NCBI GenBank assembly: GCA_018343915.1
Contig: JABRWF010000003.1
Span: 1,612,001 to 1,676,000, forward strand
Source: Agroathelia rolfsii
Lineage: Eukaryota > Basidiomycota > Agaricomycetes > Amylocorticiales > Amylocorticiaceae
Direction of reading: 5' to 3'
Length of the DNA stretch: 64,000 bases
Positions 35,270 through 47,736 of this stretch are shown here, one piece after another. A program made the translations under genes and the position numbers. The notes beneath the pieces are model-generated. The model made no database searches, was not told the origin of the DNA, and saw only the letters and a list, made by a program, of their open reading frames with translations. Every line of letters starts with the position of its first letter. Position 1 is the stretch's first letter.

Positions 35270-35583
35270 TGTCAAGAGTAAACCTGCCTCTTGCTACTAA
35301 AACTCAACCAGTACCTACGTAAACCTCTCTAAGGTGCAAGGTAGCCAGTAATAGCTATTTTACAACTCCCAAGGCCTGGGATGTATAGATGTATATACTT
35401 TGTGCCCTGTCTTAATTGTTACTTACTTCAGAGTATTCCAGTCACTAAGCTTTACTCCAAGTTCACTGAACTTTCAAGCGAGGTCTACTGTTACAACACC
35501 AAAGATCTTGTGTATACTAATAGGGGTGCAGGGTATTTTAACTGTAACAAGCTTAGAGCAAAGTCTTTGCTTGCTTAAGTACA
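35270..35583 (+). repeat. Cys-rich repeat, copy 2
   Basis: Second copy of the 23311-23626 unit with an open frame at 35381-35578; it is AT-enriched and has lost several Cys codons relative to copy 1. Confidence 0.5.
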
Positions 35584-35834
35584 CTAAGCACTATATAATT
35601 TGTATTATTGTAGATGCAAACAGTTACCACTAGGGCTAGACCTGTCTTATGTATACATATAGGAGTAGCACTGAGTATACTCCTACTATAAGCAGTACTG
35701 AACACACTTATAACCTCTTAGCACAAAGCAGGGAGGATTTTTAATAGGGAGAGGGGAGATGTCATGAGATTCTCATAACTTAGCCAAACCTAACTAGCCT
35801 AGAAGGCTGGCAGAGGAACCATACTAATATCTTT

Positions 35835-36842
35835 TGTTAAAAGTTAGTGGTAATGGTGTAATGTAGACTACTTGTAATCTACTAGTTACCTATTTAAAAG
35901 ACAACTAACTTACTTGTTTGAAAAGTTAATGGTCTGTGGTGTTATAGGTTTAAAGGCAATAAAACCTATTTGTGAAAGCAATTAGTAACTCTGTTACACC
36001 TAAGATAAGACTGTAGCCGGTGTCCCTTTGAGACTACCTACTTGTTTTCCCTTTTAGGAAAGGCTTGTTGTCTTATAGTAGACTTAGTAAGTCTGTTAGT
36101 GAAGTTAGTACTCTAGGAGCTAGTGTTGTAGACTATTTAACTCACTATTTTCAAGTGAAATAACTTGTTATTTCCAGCCAAATTTGCTGGTGCTTATATA
36201 ATACAAAATATTCTAATTTCTACAAGATTAGTAAGCCAATCCTGTGCTTATCTAATCTGCTTAGTAAGAAGGATTGCTTACAAATCAGCTTATAAATCAG
36301 CTTAGTAATATTCCTATTTGCTGAATAATATGCTTGGTAAGCAATCTGTGTGCTTAGTAAGTAATTTGTATAGTATTAGTAAGTGAAAATGTCTATTGAT
36401 CTCAATATCCTATTATTAGATCTATATTAGTAATATTTTATAAACATTACTAATATTATGAATTTGCTTAGTAAATATTTTGGTGATTTATAAGCAAGGA
36501 TCTAGGGTGTGAAAAATCAATTAGTAATATTCACAATGATTATTTAGAAATGAATATTTAAATGGAATTGTTTAATATTTATGAAAAGATATTCATAAAT
36601 GATAAAGTTAAGTGACTTCAGATATGATGATCTTATCTCTGATAAGATTAGATATAATGAAATATTGAAAATATTAAATAAAAGAATATATGCATGTAAA
36701 GAATTATTAATATCTCAACAATGAACAGTTGTAAAATCATGAAATAAATAATCATGTATGACATGATGTTAGATGATTATTTAAAGTATTCATTGGAATT
36801 ATTGGAAAGATATGAAGCTTGTAAATATTCAATCTTTCAACA
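35835..36842 (-). mobile_element. solo LTR of the copia family, reverse orientation
   Basis: Read on the minus strand it begins TGTTGAAAGATTGAAT and ends TTTTAACA, 1,008 bp, closely resembling the LTRs of the complete element. TCTTT occurs directly on both sides (35830-35834 and 36843-36847), a clean target duplication. It is therefore a product of LTR-LTR recombination after insertion. Confidence 0.88.
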
Positions 36843-36974
36843 TCTTTATCCTCCCCTAGCTAGGAGGTACTATCTATATTTTAAGACCTGAATACAAGGT
36901 CTCCCACAAGTAAGTATTGAACTATAGTAGTTCTTAATTATATAGTATAGCTATATGCTAGCTCACAAGTTACC

Positions 36975-37801
36975 TGTTATGAAGCAAACACTTACTTGTA
37001 GGAAAAGTGCAGGCTTATGGTTAGTTCCTAGAATTAGGCAAGGTTTTCTAGGATAGGAAGCAATTAGTAACTATGCTATACTTAAGATAAGATAATAGCC
37101 GGTGTCCCTTTAAGACTACTTACTTAATTTCCCTTGGGAAAGGCTTCTGATCTTGTCTTGTAGACTTGGTAAGTCTGGGGTAAAGTTAGTACCCTAGGAG
37201 CTAGTCTTGTAGACTATTTAACTCACTATTTTTGAGTGAAATAACTTATATTTTACAGCTGATTTAGCTAGGGTTTATATACTACAAAATATTCTAATTT
37301 CTGAAGGATTTGTAAGCAATGTCTTTGCTTAAGTAATCTGCTTGGTAAGCAAAGAGCATAAGGTTTATGCTGACAAATCCACTCTATAAGCTAAGTATAG
37401 TATTTATAAGCAAATTGAATATTTGAATGAATAGGAAAGTGATATTAGTAATATATCTCAAATATTACTAATGTCTTTAAAGGTGATTACTAATTTATTT
37501 GTGTGATTTATAAGCTGATTTATAATTACAATTGTGTATTAGTAAGTAAAGTGAATTGTTTAAACAAAAGATATTTAAAATGAATATTTAAATGATTTTA
37601 AGAAATGAATATTGAAATATGAATATATTTCGGAAATATTCAGAATAAAGTGAATGAATAATTGCTTTATATCTCCACAACTAATGGTTGTAAATTCTTG
37701 AAATAAATAACGGTGATAGATGAGATATAAACTGATTTATTGAAGTATTCATTGGAATATTTAGAAAGATTGGATGTATTGAAATATACATATCTTTCAA
37801 T
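36975..37801 (-). mobile_element. degenerate LTR, reverse orientation
   Basis: Shares blocks with the copia LTRs in reverse (GCCGGTGTCCCTTTAAGAC, AACTCACTATTTTTGAGTG, ATTCATTGGAATATTTAGAA) but with many indels. It interrupts the second R1 repeat. Old solo LTR or fragment. Confidence 0.55.
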
Positions 37802-38072
37802 ATATTGCACCATAGTGAGTCTATAATGGTGTTATGTTCTAGACTCATACTCTAGACCTGCTTACATAACAAGTCACATGACTAGTGGTCACATGATGGC
37901 CAGTCACATGATGACTGATCACATGACTTTGCTTAGTCATCAAAGTACTTATGTAATATCTGCTTATGTAATATACATATTATATACCAAAAAATCGGGA
38001 AAAATCAGGAAAAATTCGGAAAAATAATGAGAAATTTTAAATAAATTTATAGTACATAGATTGACTCGTAAC
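37802..38072 (+). repeat. 270-bp direct repeat R1, copy 2
   Basis: Matches 34912-35182. Its left end is cut by the degenerate LTR. Confidence 0.6.
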
Positions 38073-38741
38073 ACTCTTGACAAAGATACCATATATACTT
38101 GTTATATTATAATTAATCATTATCTTTGGTGTGTTAGAAAACCAGAGATATTATACACAGCAGATATTTTCATTCCTATAAATGTGGGAACCTAGATTAC
38201 TAGTTATAGCAGATATTGATAGAAAAACATGTTTCCTGATAAAGTCAAATTTAGCAAAGGATGACTAATCAATGTCAACAACTCACTTAGCTGCCTAGTC
38301 TAACTATTAGGTAACTATAAGGTGACTGTTATCTAACTTTGCTTTTTACTAAGTATAACCTCTAAGTTGAGTAGTCCTTAATGAGCAATGATATACGTGA
38401 TTTGGGTAGTGCTTCTGTTATAACATCATTTTCGGAAGTATACGAGTATACTAAATGGAGATACTCAAATACCAAAAATGGATGCATATCCCCATTAGGT
38501 ACTAAGGACCGGCTCGAACCAACCAAGAGGGCGATTTGGAGACTATGGTCAAAAATTTGCTTCCGCGCCATTCCCTGATTTCGACTCAAGTGCCAGTGAG
38601 ACACTGGCAAATGCCTGCCTGTCATACATACCACCACCTTTATACTGTAATAGTTACTAGTAGAACCAACTTCAGGTCTCACTACTCCAACACCTGGACT
38701 GTATTACTGTCACCTGGTTTTCGACTCTGCGGCTTAGTGCC
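38073..38741. other. transition from repeat block, upstream of the RRM gene
   Basis: No recognisable gene; base composition returns to balanced after 38.37 kb. The RRM gene promoter should lie in the last 200 bases. Confidence 0.4.
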
Positions 38742-40618
38742 ATGTCTAGCTCCGATATCATAACAAAGAGGCTACACATTTCCGGCTTGACATCATCCCT
38801 TACCGCTTCCGATCTTACGAAAAGATTATCTACATTTGGGAATGTTCTGAGCGCTGATGGATTTGGGCTGACAGATGCTTTGGGCGACCCTCGCAGATTT
38901 GGCTATATCACGATCGAGACAACCAAAGGACAATTGGCTAAATGTATTTGCTGTATCTTTTGCTTCTCAGTATCACTTGGCTCAATTAAAATAATCACTA
39001 GGTCTAAATGTCCTTAGTGGGTCGACATGGAAAGGGACAAAACTACGCATAGGTGAGGCAAGACTTGACTATCGTGAACGGTATGGCCATATATGATGTT
39101 TCGCTGGACGTAACTCATTTCCATTCGATTCTCTAGCCTAGCAAAGGAGCGTGAAGCGATATACGACCCACCGCATAAGAAACAACGCATTTCGAAATAT
39201 GGCGCAGTCGCCGCGCCTGATCTTCATCAGCTCGTTACTCCAGAGTCTGCTGCTCACAAACCTGGGTGGAAGGTGACGCCAGGAGGGCGAGTAATTCGTC
39301 CAATCAGAATGCGTCCGGACCACCCTTTACCACCTCCACTTTATACTGACTCCAATAGCAAAACGAAGAAGAACGGCGTTACTGAAAAGAAGGGCAAAAG
39401 ACAGAAACCTCCGCCTACCAGAGCAAGGCGAAGAACTATTGATCCCACTAACTGGGACTCCACCCAGCTAAAAGGAATATTTCTTGACGTGGAACCAAGC
39501 ACGTTAATAGTTCATGGACCGACAACCGACGGCTTCCTACGAATTGACCCGACTGAAGCTCTTCCTTCAACCTCTGACAAAAATAGTGAGAGCGATGAAG
39601 AAGCCGAAGAAGTTATCCCACCCTTACCATCTCCTAAAAAGGGGCCTTCACAGCCCCCAGCAACAAAGCCAACTCCTATCGTAGAACCTAATTTACCCCA
39701 AAACCTTCCCTCCGCGTCCACGGTTACCGTTGATGACCCTTCATCGTCGTCGAATTTACGCGCCGAGAAAGCCCAAGCTCTCAATCTCCTTCAAGGTCTC
39801 TTCGGAGATGCTGCAGATTGGATTGGACGTGAAGAACTGGACTCGGATGTCGATGAACAGGATTTAGTGAGGGCAGAAAAAGAGAAGAATCGACCGGCCG
39901 CTACCCACGATGTCGGAGACTACGAGGTAGTCCCGATGGATGCGGATTGCATACATGATGAGGATCAGGAAGCAGATGGCAAACATCAAGAACCTGAAGA
40001 GGGCATGAATGTTGACAATGACAAGAACGATGCTAGTCAACGTCAGGAACCAGAAATCATCTCCGAAAAAGCCAATTCTGCTCCACAGGATGATGCTCAG
40101 AAGGGAAAACTTAAGGACTTATTTGCGCCTCGTGAAGAAGAAGGTTAGTCCACCCCTCCTCCATTCGCTTCCCGGTTCATGCACTCATGACGCGTGTCAT
40201 CGCAGCCGGTTTTTCTCTCCTTGGTCATTTGGACCTTGACCTTGACCTGGAGCTCGAAGATGATCCGCTGTTATCCGGACCCTCTCATAGCGGTGCTCAG
40301 GCGATACCCACTCTGGTAGTGCCTGTCGTAGCTCATGATTACATCGTACCCCTTCCCACCTCAGCAAAATCGTTCGATCCTTCTCGACCTCTATTCTTCC
40401 CCTCTTCACGACCTGGCGCCCGCGACTTGTTTGCTGTCGCTAGAGAGCGTGGATGGAAGTCAAGTGATTTCCGAAGGACAGAGACAGAAGATGAAATCAG
40501 AAAAAGATGGGAGGATAACAAGTTGGAATTAACCAGGGACTGGAAGAAACGTGCTAGAGAAGCTGCAAAACTGAGAAGGCGGAGGGGTGGGGGTGCTGGT
40601 GTTGATGATATGAAGTAG
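38742..40618 (+). CDS. nucleolar RRM protein, NOL8-like
   Basis: Four exons: 38742-38943, 39002-39080, 39137-40143 and 40206-40618; 1,701 nt, 566 aa. An RRM occupies residues 5-95 (ITKRLHISGL, FGYITIE as RNP1, LNVLSGSTWKGTKLRIGEA). The long middle is acidic, Ser/Pro-rich and low complexity. The C-terminus has GFSLLGHLDLDLDLELEDDP and a basic end (WKKRAREAAKLRRRR), an arrangement typical of fungal NOL8-type ribosome biogenesis factors. A nucleolar role in pre-rRNA processing is inferred from that arrangement. The start is fixed by the RRM beginning directly after it. Confidence 0.8.
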
Positions 40619-41099
40619 ATGGACATGTCTCGATTTTTTACTCCAGAAGGGTAACTATTGTGTCACTGGCATGTGTTCTGTGGAGACATTTTTTCCGAGT
40701 CATCTTAACTTTGATAGATGTAGAAGGATGGTTCAAAATTCATTTTTTATCAAAAACAAGCTCGAGGCATCTTTCTCGATATACTTTAACCTCATAATTA
40801 ACTCTCTCAAAGCAATGCAAGCTATAGCTTAGCAGAGTCCAACAGTGAAAGTGGGCGCGTTTGGTGTGCCAGTCTTGTATTTGACGGATTGGCCTTTTGC
40901 TTCCGGTAGCAATCACATCTCGGGCCGGAAAAGAGTCATGACGGCAGCTGCCAGTGCTACTAGTACAACCTAGGCACTCGTCTGTTTCGGGCTTGCTAAC
41001 CAGTCTTGCTCTGGGTCGTAAGAAGGACCCTCTTAATCAATCTACAACTTTGTATCGGGCTGGGTATACGAATTCGCTACTGGGAAGGCTCAAAGAAGA
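40619..41099. other. intergenic between NOL8-like gene and formin
   Basis: 3' UTR of the RRM gene, then formin promoter. Nothing else seen. Confidence 0.5.
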
Positions 41100-44000
41100 A
41101 TGACAGATGTATCACCGCTGCTTGTGCCGATCGTCCTGCCTTCTGGGGCTCTCCATGTTGTCTCTGTAGTTCAAAATGCAACTTGCCAAGACACTCTAAA
41201 TGAAATATTACTGGATAAAAATGTCAAGACTGATATACTTGGAGATCTGGAGGAACAGGGGTGGGCCCTGCAGATCGTCGTAAAGGAGCGGCCTGGACGC
41301 CCCTGGGAGATCGAAGAGCTGGAAGCCTTGGGAGACAGTAAGGTTTCTCAAAGTCGAATATAATTACACACTAAAAGTCACATTCCAGAGCTGATTGATC
41401 CAAAATCACAAATGGCGCCAATCCTAGAGTCTTTAGATGACAAAAAGCCTTCGTTGCAGTCTCATTTTTCGGCTTTTCCCCTGACGTCACATTTACATGC
41501 GCCCTCTTTGCGCCTTGTATCGCTGCATCCATTACTTTCGTGTGTTATAGATTTTCGACGTGTTCCCGAAGTTCATGACGAATTTCAACGCAAAGTCTTC
41601 TTCGGCCGACGATCCACCGCCGAGGACGTGATTGCGCATGTCGTTGAAGAGCTAGGACTTACGAAATCACTTCCTGTACCTGGTGGTGGTAGCTTGGAAT
41701 ACATCCTTGAAGAAGTATGGGCCGATGGTTCATCAGAAAGTGAGTTCATGTTAAACATAACTGATCTCTATATTTTAATTTAGTTTTCAATCACAGAATG
41801 CGTAAAACTTGATTCATCTGCTGCGGTCTCGGACTTGTTAGATAGTCCATCTTTTTCTAATCCATATTCTTCCTCTGCACGACATCACTTTCTATTTTGT
41901 GTCCCAGACGAATGGTATCGACGATCCAGGTCTCGTCACATACCATCATCATCACTTTCTCCTTCAGAATCTACGGTCAAGAGGCTTGCAGAGTTATCAG
42001 AGGAGGAGGAGGAAGGGATAGAAGAGGGCGAGGGAACTGCGAAGCAGAAGTCGATTGAACAGGCTCCTGTGTCTCCTAAGGATACTGGGTCTTCACCCTC
42101 AGATTGGCGCGCCTCTTTGTCCCAGAACAGGCTATCGAGTCTTTTTGGGGATTGGACAAGACCGACCTCACCTACGCCGGCCAAACGGCCGAGTTCATCG
42201 TCGAACCCGAGCCGCAAGAGTGTCAGTGAACCTCGTTTACTGAATAAAACGAGTAACGCTTCCGAAAACGAAAGCGAGACGACTGAAAGTGATATAGGAG
42301 AAGATGAGAAGTCGGAATTTGATCATATGCTCGTAAGAATAAATATTTTTTATTCTGCTGTTTTAATATCATAATTTCACAAAAACCAACAGGACGAGAT
42401 GGGTATCAAAGACCAGAAGCGAGCGGAGATGTATCAGCTATCTGCAGAACGCAAGAAGTATCTTGTGCGCCAGTTCCGTTCTTCGACATATTCCAAAGCG
42501 TCGAAACCCGGGTCACCTTCAGCTGCACAAGGATCGTATTCTGGATCCTATGGGCCAGCCAACGCAGCAGCTATCTTACCTCGTCTGGTACCGCAACTGA
42601 CGGGTGATTCGGGTATTATGAAACGATTTTCGATCACCAGCTGGGCCTCTGCATCCCCTCAGGCAACAACAGCAGCAGATCAACCGAGCCCCTCTCGGAG
42701 AAACTCTATTTTGGGCTCGCCTGAAGTCAAGGGTGACTCTAGCCCTGTCATTCAGCCCCAAAGTACCGGCGGTCTCTGGAGCAGCTGGTGGACATCATCA
42801 GGAGGAGATGATAAATCCAAAGAACCCAATTCTGTGGAGTCGTATATCGGCCGACTTCGCTCTGCACGTATCGATATGAAGCTCGTGAAGCATTTGATTT
42901 CCCTTCGTGTTCACTTGTCTACAGCAAACCTGGTCTGGATTGAAGAATTCCTTGCTGAGGGTGCTGGGATGGAGGCTTTGGGGCAGATCTTGGCCAGTTT
43001 GATTGGAAAAGGTGGAAAGAGGAAGAAGTTAACCGATGTTGAGTCATCGGTACTGCTCGAAACTGTCAAGTGTTTCAGAGTACTGTTGAATACTGAAGTA
43101 AGCAGAGCCATCATTCTATGCATATAACCAGTCTATTTTTCTGATCATGAAGTCGACTAGCCCGGCTTCAACAAAGTGCTTGCTTCGTCCACAATTATTA
43201 CACACATAGCCTATTCTCTATACAGCTCCTCTTCCAAACTGCGGACACTTAGTTCAGAGCTACTAGCAGCCATATGTATTCTTGCCATCCCCGAAGGTCA
43301 CAAAATAGTCCTATCGGCTCTGTCTGATTACCGCGTCGCTTTCGAGGAGAATTTTCGTTTCGAGGGACTCTTGGTGCCACTGAAACTGGCAGATCTTCAT
43401 GAGGAAAATGGCATTGATAATCTCGATAGTGGAGTAGAGCAAGAAGGAGTATGGGAGGCCCGAACGGCAACGATGACGCTCATTAATGCCCTCACGAACT
43501 GTCCTGAACAGCTGGAAGAACGCATCATGCTTCGAGAGGAGCTTGGGCGTCGTGGACTGAATGAATGCATCGTGGTAGGTATACTATACTATGAATACCG
43601 TTATTCAAGGTCTCTCGAAGAGGCTAATCCCGCTTCACAGACCCTCCGTTATGTTAAACCCCCGGAATCACTCTTGACCCAGCTTGATGTTTATACGGAA
43701 GAGAAGTTTGAAGACGAGGAAGAATCCCGCGAGCGAACTCAGAACTTTTTGGCGAGGAGTGCAGCTGCTACCCATCTCGGTCAAGGCGGAAGCCAGGAAA
43801 TTTTGAATGAAATCATGGAGGCTCTAGTCCATCTTGCTCAAAATCAACCGGATATGTATCCTATAGCAATTGAGATACTACAACACATCAATCAGATTAT
43901 TGAGCGAGACATTGATGCGTAAGGATTTTTATTCTTTGAAGTTTTATGTCTTGGCTGACTAGTGCCTCAGCGAGCTGCAGAAAACCCTGTTTATGATTGT

Positions 44001-47000
44001 TAATGCATTCGTTCAGCAGATTGCCGAAATTAACGACCTGTACGTATCTTCCGTCATTTTTCATCCAGACCTTCGTACCTACTCGGGGTTTAGGCAAATA
44101 GGTTGGGATGACTTCGTGAACAATTTTGCTACATCTCTACATGATATCACGAGCAAAGAGCTAGGTTTCCGGCTTTCTCAAGACCCAAGCATTTCTACCG
44201 CTGCAAAGGAGGAGCTTGAATCTTTGCGCACCAAGCTTAGCGAGCTTAATGATGAAGTATGTCATTAAGATTCCTCTTTACAATATTTAGATTTCTGAAT
44301 GTTGAATATCTATGTTGAAAGTGCGCACGATTACGAGACTCATTAGCAGCACAAACCGCTGAGGTGAATATCATGAAATCACTACCCTCGAATCCCTCTT
44401 CTTCTGGACCAAGGATTGCTGGAAGGAGTGGCGAGGTGAGTATTCAAGGCCAAGCATTTGTTTACTTTATTTATTGACATCTTTGCAAAGGGTCTTCCAG
44501 GGCTTGTTCAGCGCTTGGTGCAAAAGGAGAAGCAAGTCGTACAACTTCAAACAGAGCTGGAGCGCTATAAATCTAAAGAACATAGTGAAGATCAAGAAGC
44601 CGTAAGGAATACTTTTGTATGCATCAACGTGTATGGCTTGATTTTCACATTTCAAATCGCGCAGGAGGAGTATGCAAAGCGAGAACGTGATCGAGTAAAA
44701 TGGACAGCGCTTATGGAAGAGATTGCCCAACTGAAAATTAGTGTTAGGATCTCCCGCTTATTTCCTCTTTTAGATTGAATGCTGAAGAAGATCTTAGAAT
44801 GGACAATTGGAAGAATCCCTGAAAACCAAGGATAAAGAAATTCTGTACCTAAAGCGTGCTTTGGAGTCTGTTTATTCTCGTTTTCAATTCCGTCAGGAGC
44901 CTCGAGGGGCAGAAATGGACGCTCAGCAAATTGTTGCTCGGACCATCGAGGCTATGAATCAGAAAAATGCAAAGATTGAACTACTGCAAGCTGATGTTGA
45001 TCGTTTCCAAAAAGAAGTAACAGAGCTCAAAGCTGTTCTAGCCGCGAAGCCGGCCTTTACTACGGAGAAAGACTTCAAGGCTAAAGTAGCGCCACCCCCG
45101 CCCCCACCAGTACCAAAACCGAAGAGATCTGCCACCATCACCATTCCTATACCTCACGAACACAATGCAGCGAGTCCATCAGAGCCAGAGTTTAATGGTG
45201 ACGAATTGGAAAATAGCCAATCATCTTCACTATCCATCCCGCCCCCCCCACCCCCTCCTCCTCCATTACGCTCGCTATCCAGTGCGCCCTCCACTACCGC
45301 ATCTCTTCCTCCCCCTCCGCCGCCGCCGCCACCACCGCCTCCACCTCAAACTCCTTCTTTATTATCAATACCTCCTCCCCCTCCCCCTCCCCCTCCCCCT
45401 CCCCCTCCATCAGCTTCCTCTTCATCTATTGCACCCCCGCCGCCGCCGCCACCACCTCCTCCTCCGGTACCCTTGTCATCGATACCAGGAGGTCCTCCGC
45501 CGCCACCCCCTCCGCCTCTAGTAGGCCGATCCTCCGCTCCCATTGTTTTCCGATCTCCTGGCGCATCTAAAGTTAACCGTTCCTCTAAACGTCTGAAGCC
45601 TTTCTTCTGGAATAAGTTAGAGGCGCCCAATATAGCTGCAACTGTTTGGAACGAGCAGACGTCGCAGGTTAAATTTGATCTCAGCGATCTCGAAGTAGTT
45701 TTTGCTATAGATAATACGCCAGCGACTCCCAGTCAATTAATAAGCCCGATTAAAAAGCAGCCTGTGACGACGCTTTTGGATATAACACGTGCTAATAACG
45801 TTGGTAGGTCGATCACCTTTACGAGGCTGTGCGATTTATTTATTTATTTTGTGATCGTACCCAGCTATCATGCTCTCGAGGATCAAACTGGGTCTTCCGG
45901 AGATACGGAAAGCGCTCCTTGATATCAATGATCAGCAATTGACCTTGGACGATCTGAAAGCTATCAGTAAACAGCTACCAACTCAAGAGGAGGTTGGTGT
46001 CAATCTCCTATGAATGACTACTGTGGCATTGACTTGATATTTCTATGACTTATAGATCCAAAGAATCAAGGACTTCGGTGACGTGGGAAAATTAGCCAAA
46101 GCCGATCAGTACTTTTATCAGGTAGGTTTATTGCCATTAAGCTTCAAATTTTGCGATCGAACTCCCCCCCCCCTCCAATTTTTAGATCATGAATATACCT
46201 CGACTTAGCGAACGCTTGGAATGCATGCTATATCGTCTAAAATTGGAACTTGAAGTAGAGGAGATCCGACCAGAGCTCAAGATATTGAGAAACGCCGCTT
46301 CTGAGCTCAAGGCGTCGACCAAGCTTAAGCAGATTCTCCAGGTAAAGTTGACGGTATTTGTACTGGATACTATAATGGCTCATAATTGCAAATCCAAGGC
46401 TGTTCTTGCCGTCGGCAACGCTTTGAACGGATCGACTTTCCGAGGCGGTGCATACGGTTTTCGTTTGGAAGCTTTGAACAAGGTTTGTGTTTTTGCTCGC
46501 TTCATTCTCCCCGCTATGTTCGAATGGTATTTCTTATAGCTTAAGGAAACCAAAACGGCCAAGGGGGACCGGGACACTCCAACATTGCTACATTATCTGA
46601 CAAGAATCTTAATGAGGTCCGACCCCTCACTTGTCACGTTCATCACTGAATGTCCTTCGGTTGAGGCTGCTGCACGAGGTATAACAAATTAACTTCCTCA
46701 TAGAAAAGAGTAACCAATCGCCCTCATCCTTTCAGTATCGGTGCAAATTATTCTGCAATCAATCAATGGACTAGCCGCTGGTATGAGCAACACAAGCCAA
46801 GAAATCGAACGCTTACGACGTATGCGCACAATGGCGGAAGACAAATTTGTGGTAGTCATGCAGGTAGGGCATTATTTCACACACCTTTCTTCGGTTTACC
46901 CATCAGGTGTTATTGTATAGCCCTTTGTAAACAGACATAGAGCCAGCGTTGAAGCCCTCAAGAATATGGGGCAAGCCGTCGAAACAGAGCTCCAGTCTTT

Positions 47001-47518
47001 GTTGACGTATTATGGCGAATCAACCGATTCGCCGGAAGGAACCAAACCTGAAGACTTATTTTCTTTAATCCTATTGTTTTCTTCCTCATTACAGGTGAGT
47101 AGATGAGACCCCTTAACTTGTTTCAATTGAGACTAAAATACATGTAGAAATGTGCATTGGAGATCCATGATCAGGATGTTAAGGCGGGAAGAGTTTCGTC
47201 TACATCGGCTCCTACTATGGTGGCCGAACCTCCTCCTGAAGATGTATGTTTTCCTTTTAGTTTCAACGATACACAAAAGCTAATGTGCCGCAGACCATCA
47301 AGGGTGCGCACGATCGCGATGCACGCTTTCTCGGGCCTCCTTCATCGCAAGGGCGAGCTGGCGGCACACTCGTCTCAATTGGACGCGGTGATCTGGATCA
47401 GGCTATACGTAGTATGAGGAACGGTCAACGTCGTGCTCGTCCTGCACGCGATAATGCTCGACCACTCAGTAAGATATTCATAGATGGCGGACGACCGCAG
47501 AGCCATGTATTTGAATGA
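41100..47518 (+). CDS. diaphanous-type formin (actin nucleator)
   Basis: Twenty-one exons, with 20 introns of 49-65 nt, sum to 5,259 nt, 1,752 aa. Order: an N-terminal ubiquitin-like region (LPSGALHVVSVVQNATCQDT); a Ser/Pro linker; GBD/FH3 (about residues 375-850; ESYIGRLRSARIDMKLVKHL, LVWIEEFLAEGAGMEAL); coiled coil (about 950-1110); FH1 with four main runs of 8-13 prolines at 45091-45525 (about 1117-1262); FH2 from KRLKPFFWNKLEA (about 1283) through LDITRANN and AVLAVGNALNGSTFRGGAYGF to about 1650; and a C-terminal DAD (GDLDQAIRSMRNGQRRARP, about 1709). Rho GTPase binding releases the DAD-FH3 lock, FH1 binds profilin-actin, and FH2 elongates filaments for polarity, septation and cables. It resembles yeast Bni1 and Aspergillus SepA. 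The ATG at 41100 is the first in frame with the ubiquitin-like region. Confidence 0.93.
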
Positions 47519-47736
47519 ATGAATGAACGAACAAGCTTGTGGACATGTTATCTGTAAGAATTGATATATACCCTCCTGATTCATCCATGTAATCTTAATC
47601 TATTCATGTACTCTAAAAGCGTCTTGTTTCCTTACTGATTAGTTTCGTGCATGATTCAATGGCGAGACCCTGTCACATCTGTCTATACAATCGAGAAGGA
47701 ACTCGAAAAACTTGGGGACCTATATTTTCATGTGAT

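Noticed and set aside
23830..38072. CRISPR-like or tandem-repeat array suggested by recurring LTR blocks.
   Set aside because: The repeats are about 1 kb, have LTR ends and target duplications, and belong to a eukaryotic retroelement.
45165..45630. Long Leu/His/Arg-rich and Gly-rich frames over the formin FH1.
   Set aside because: They are shadow frames of the polyproline-coding CCN repeats.
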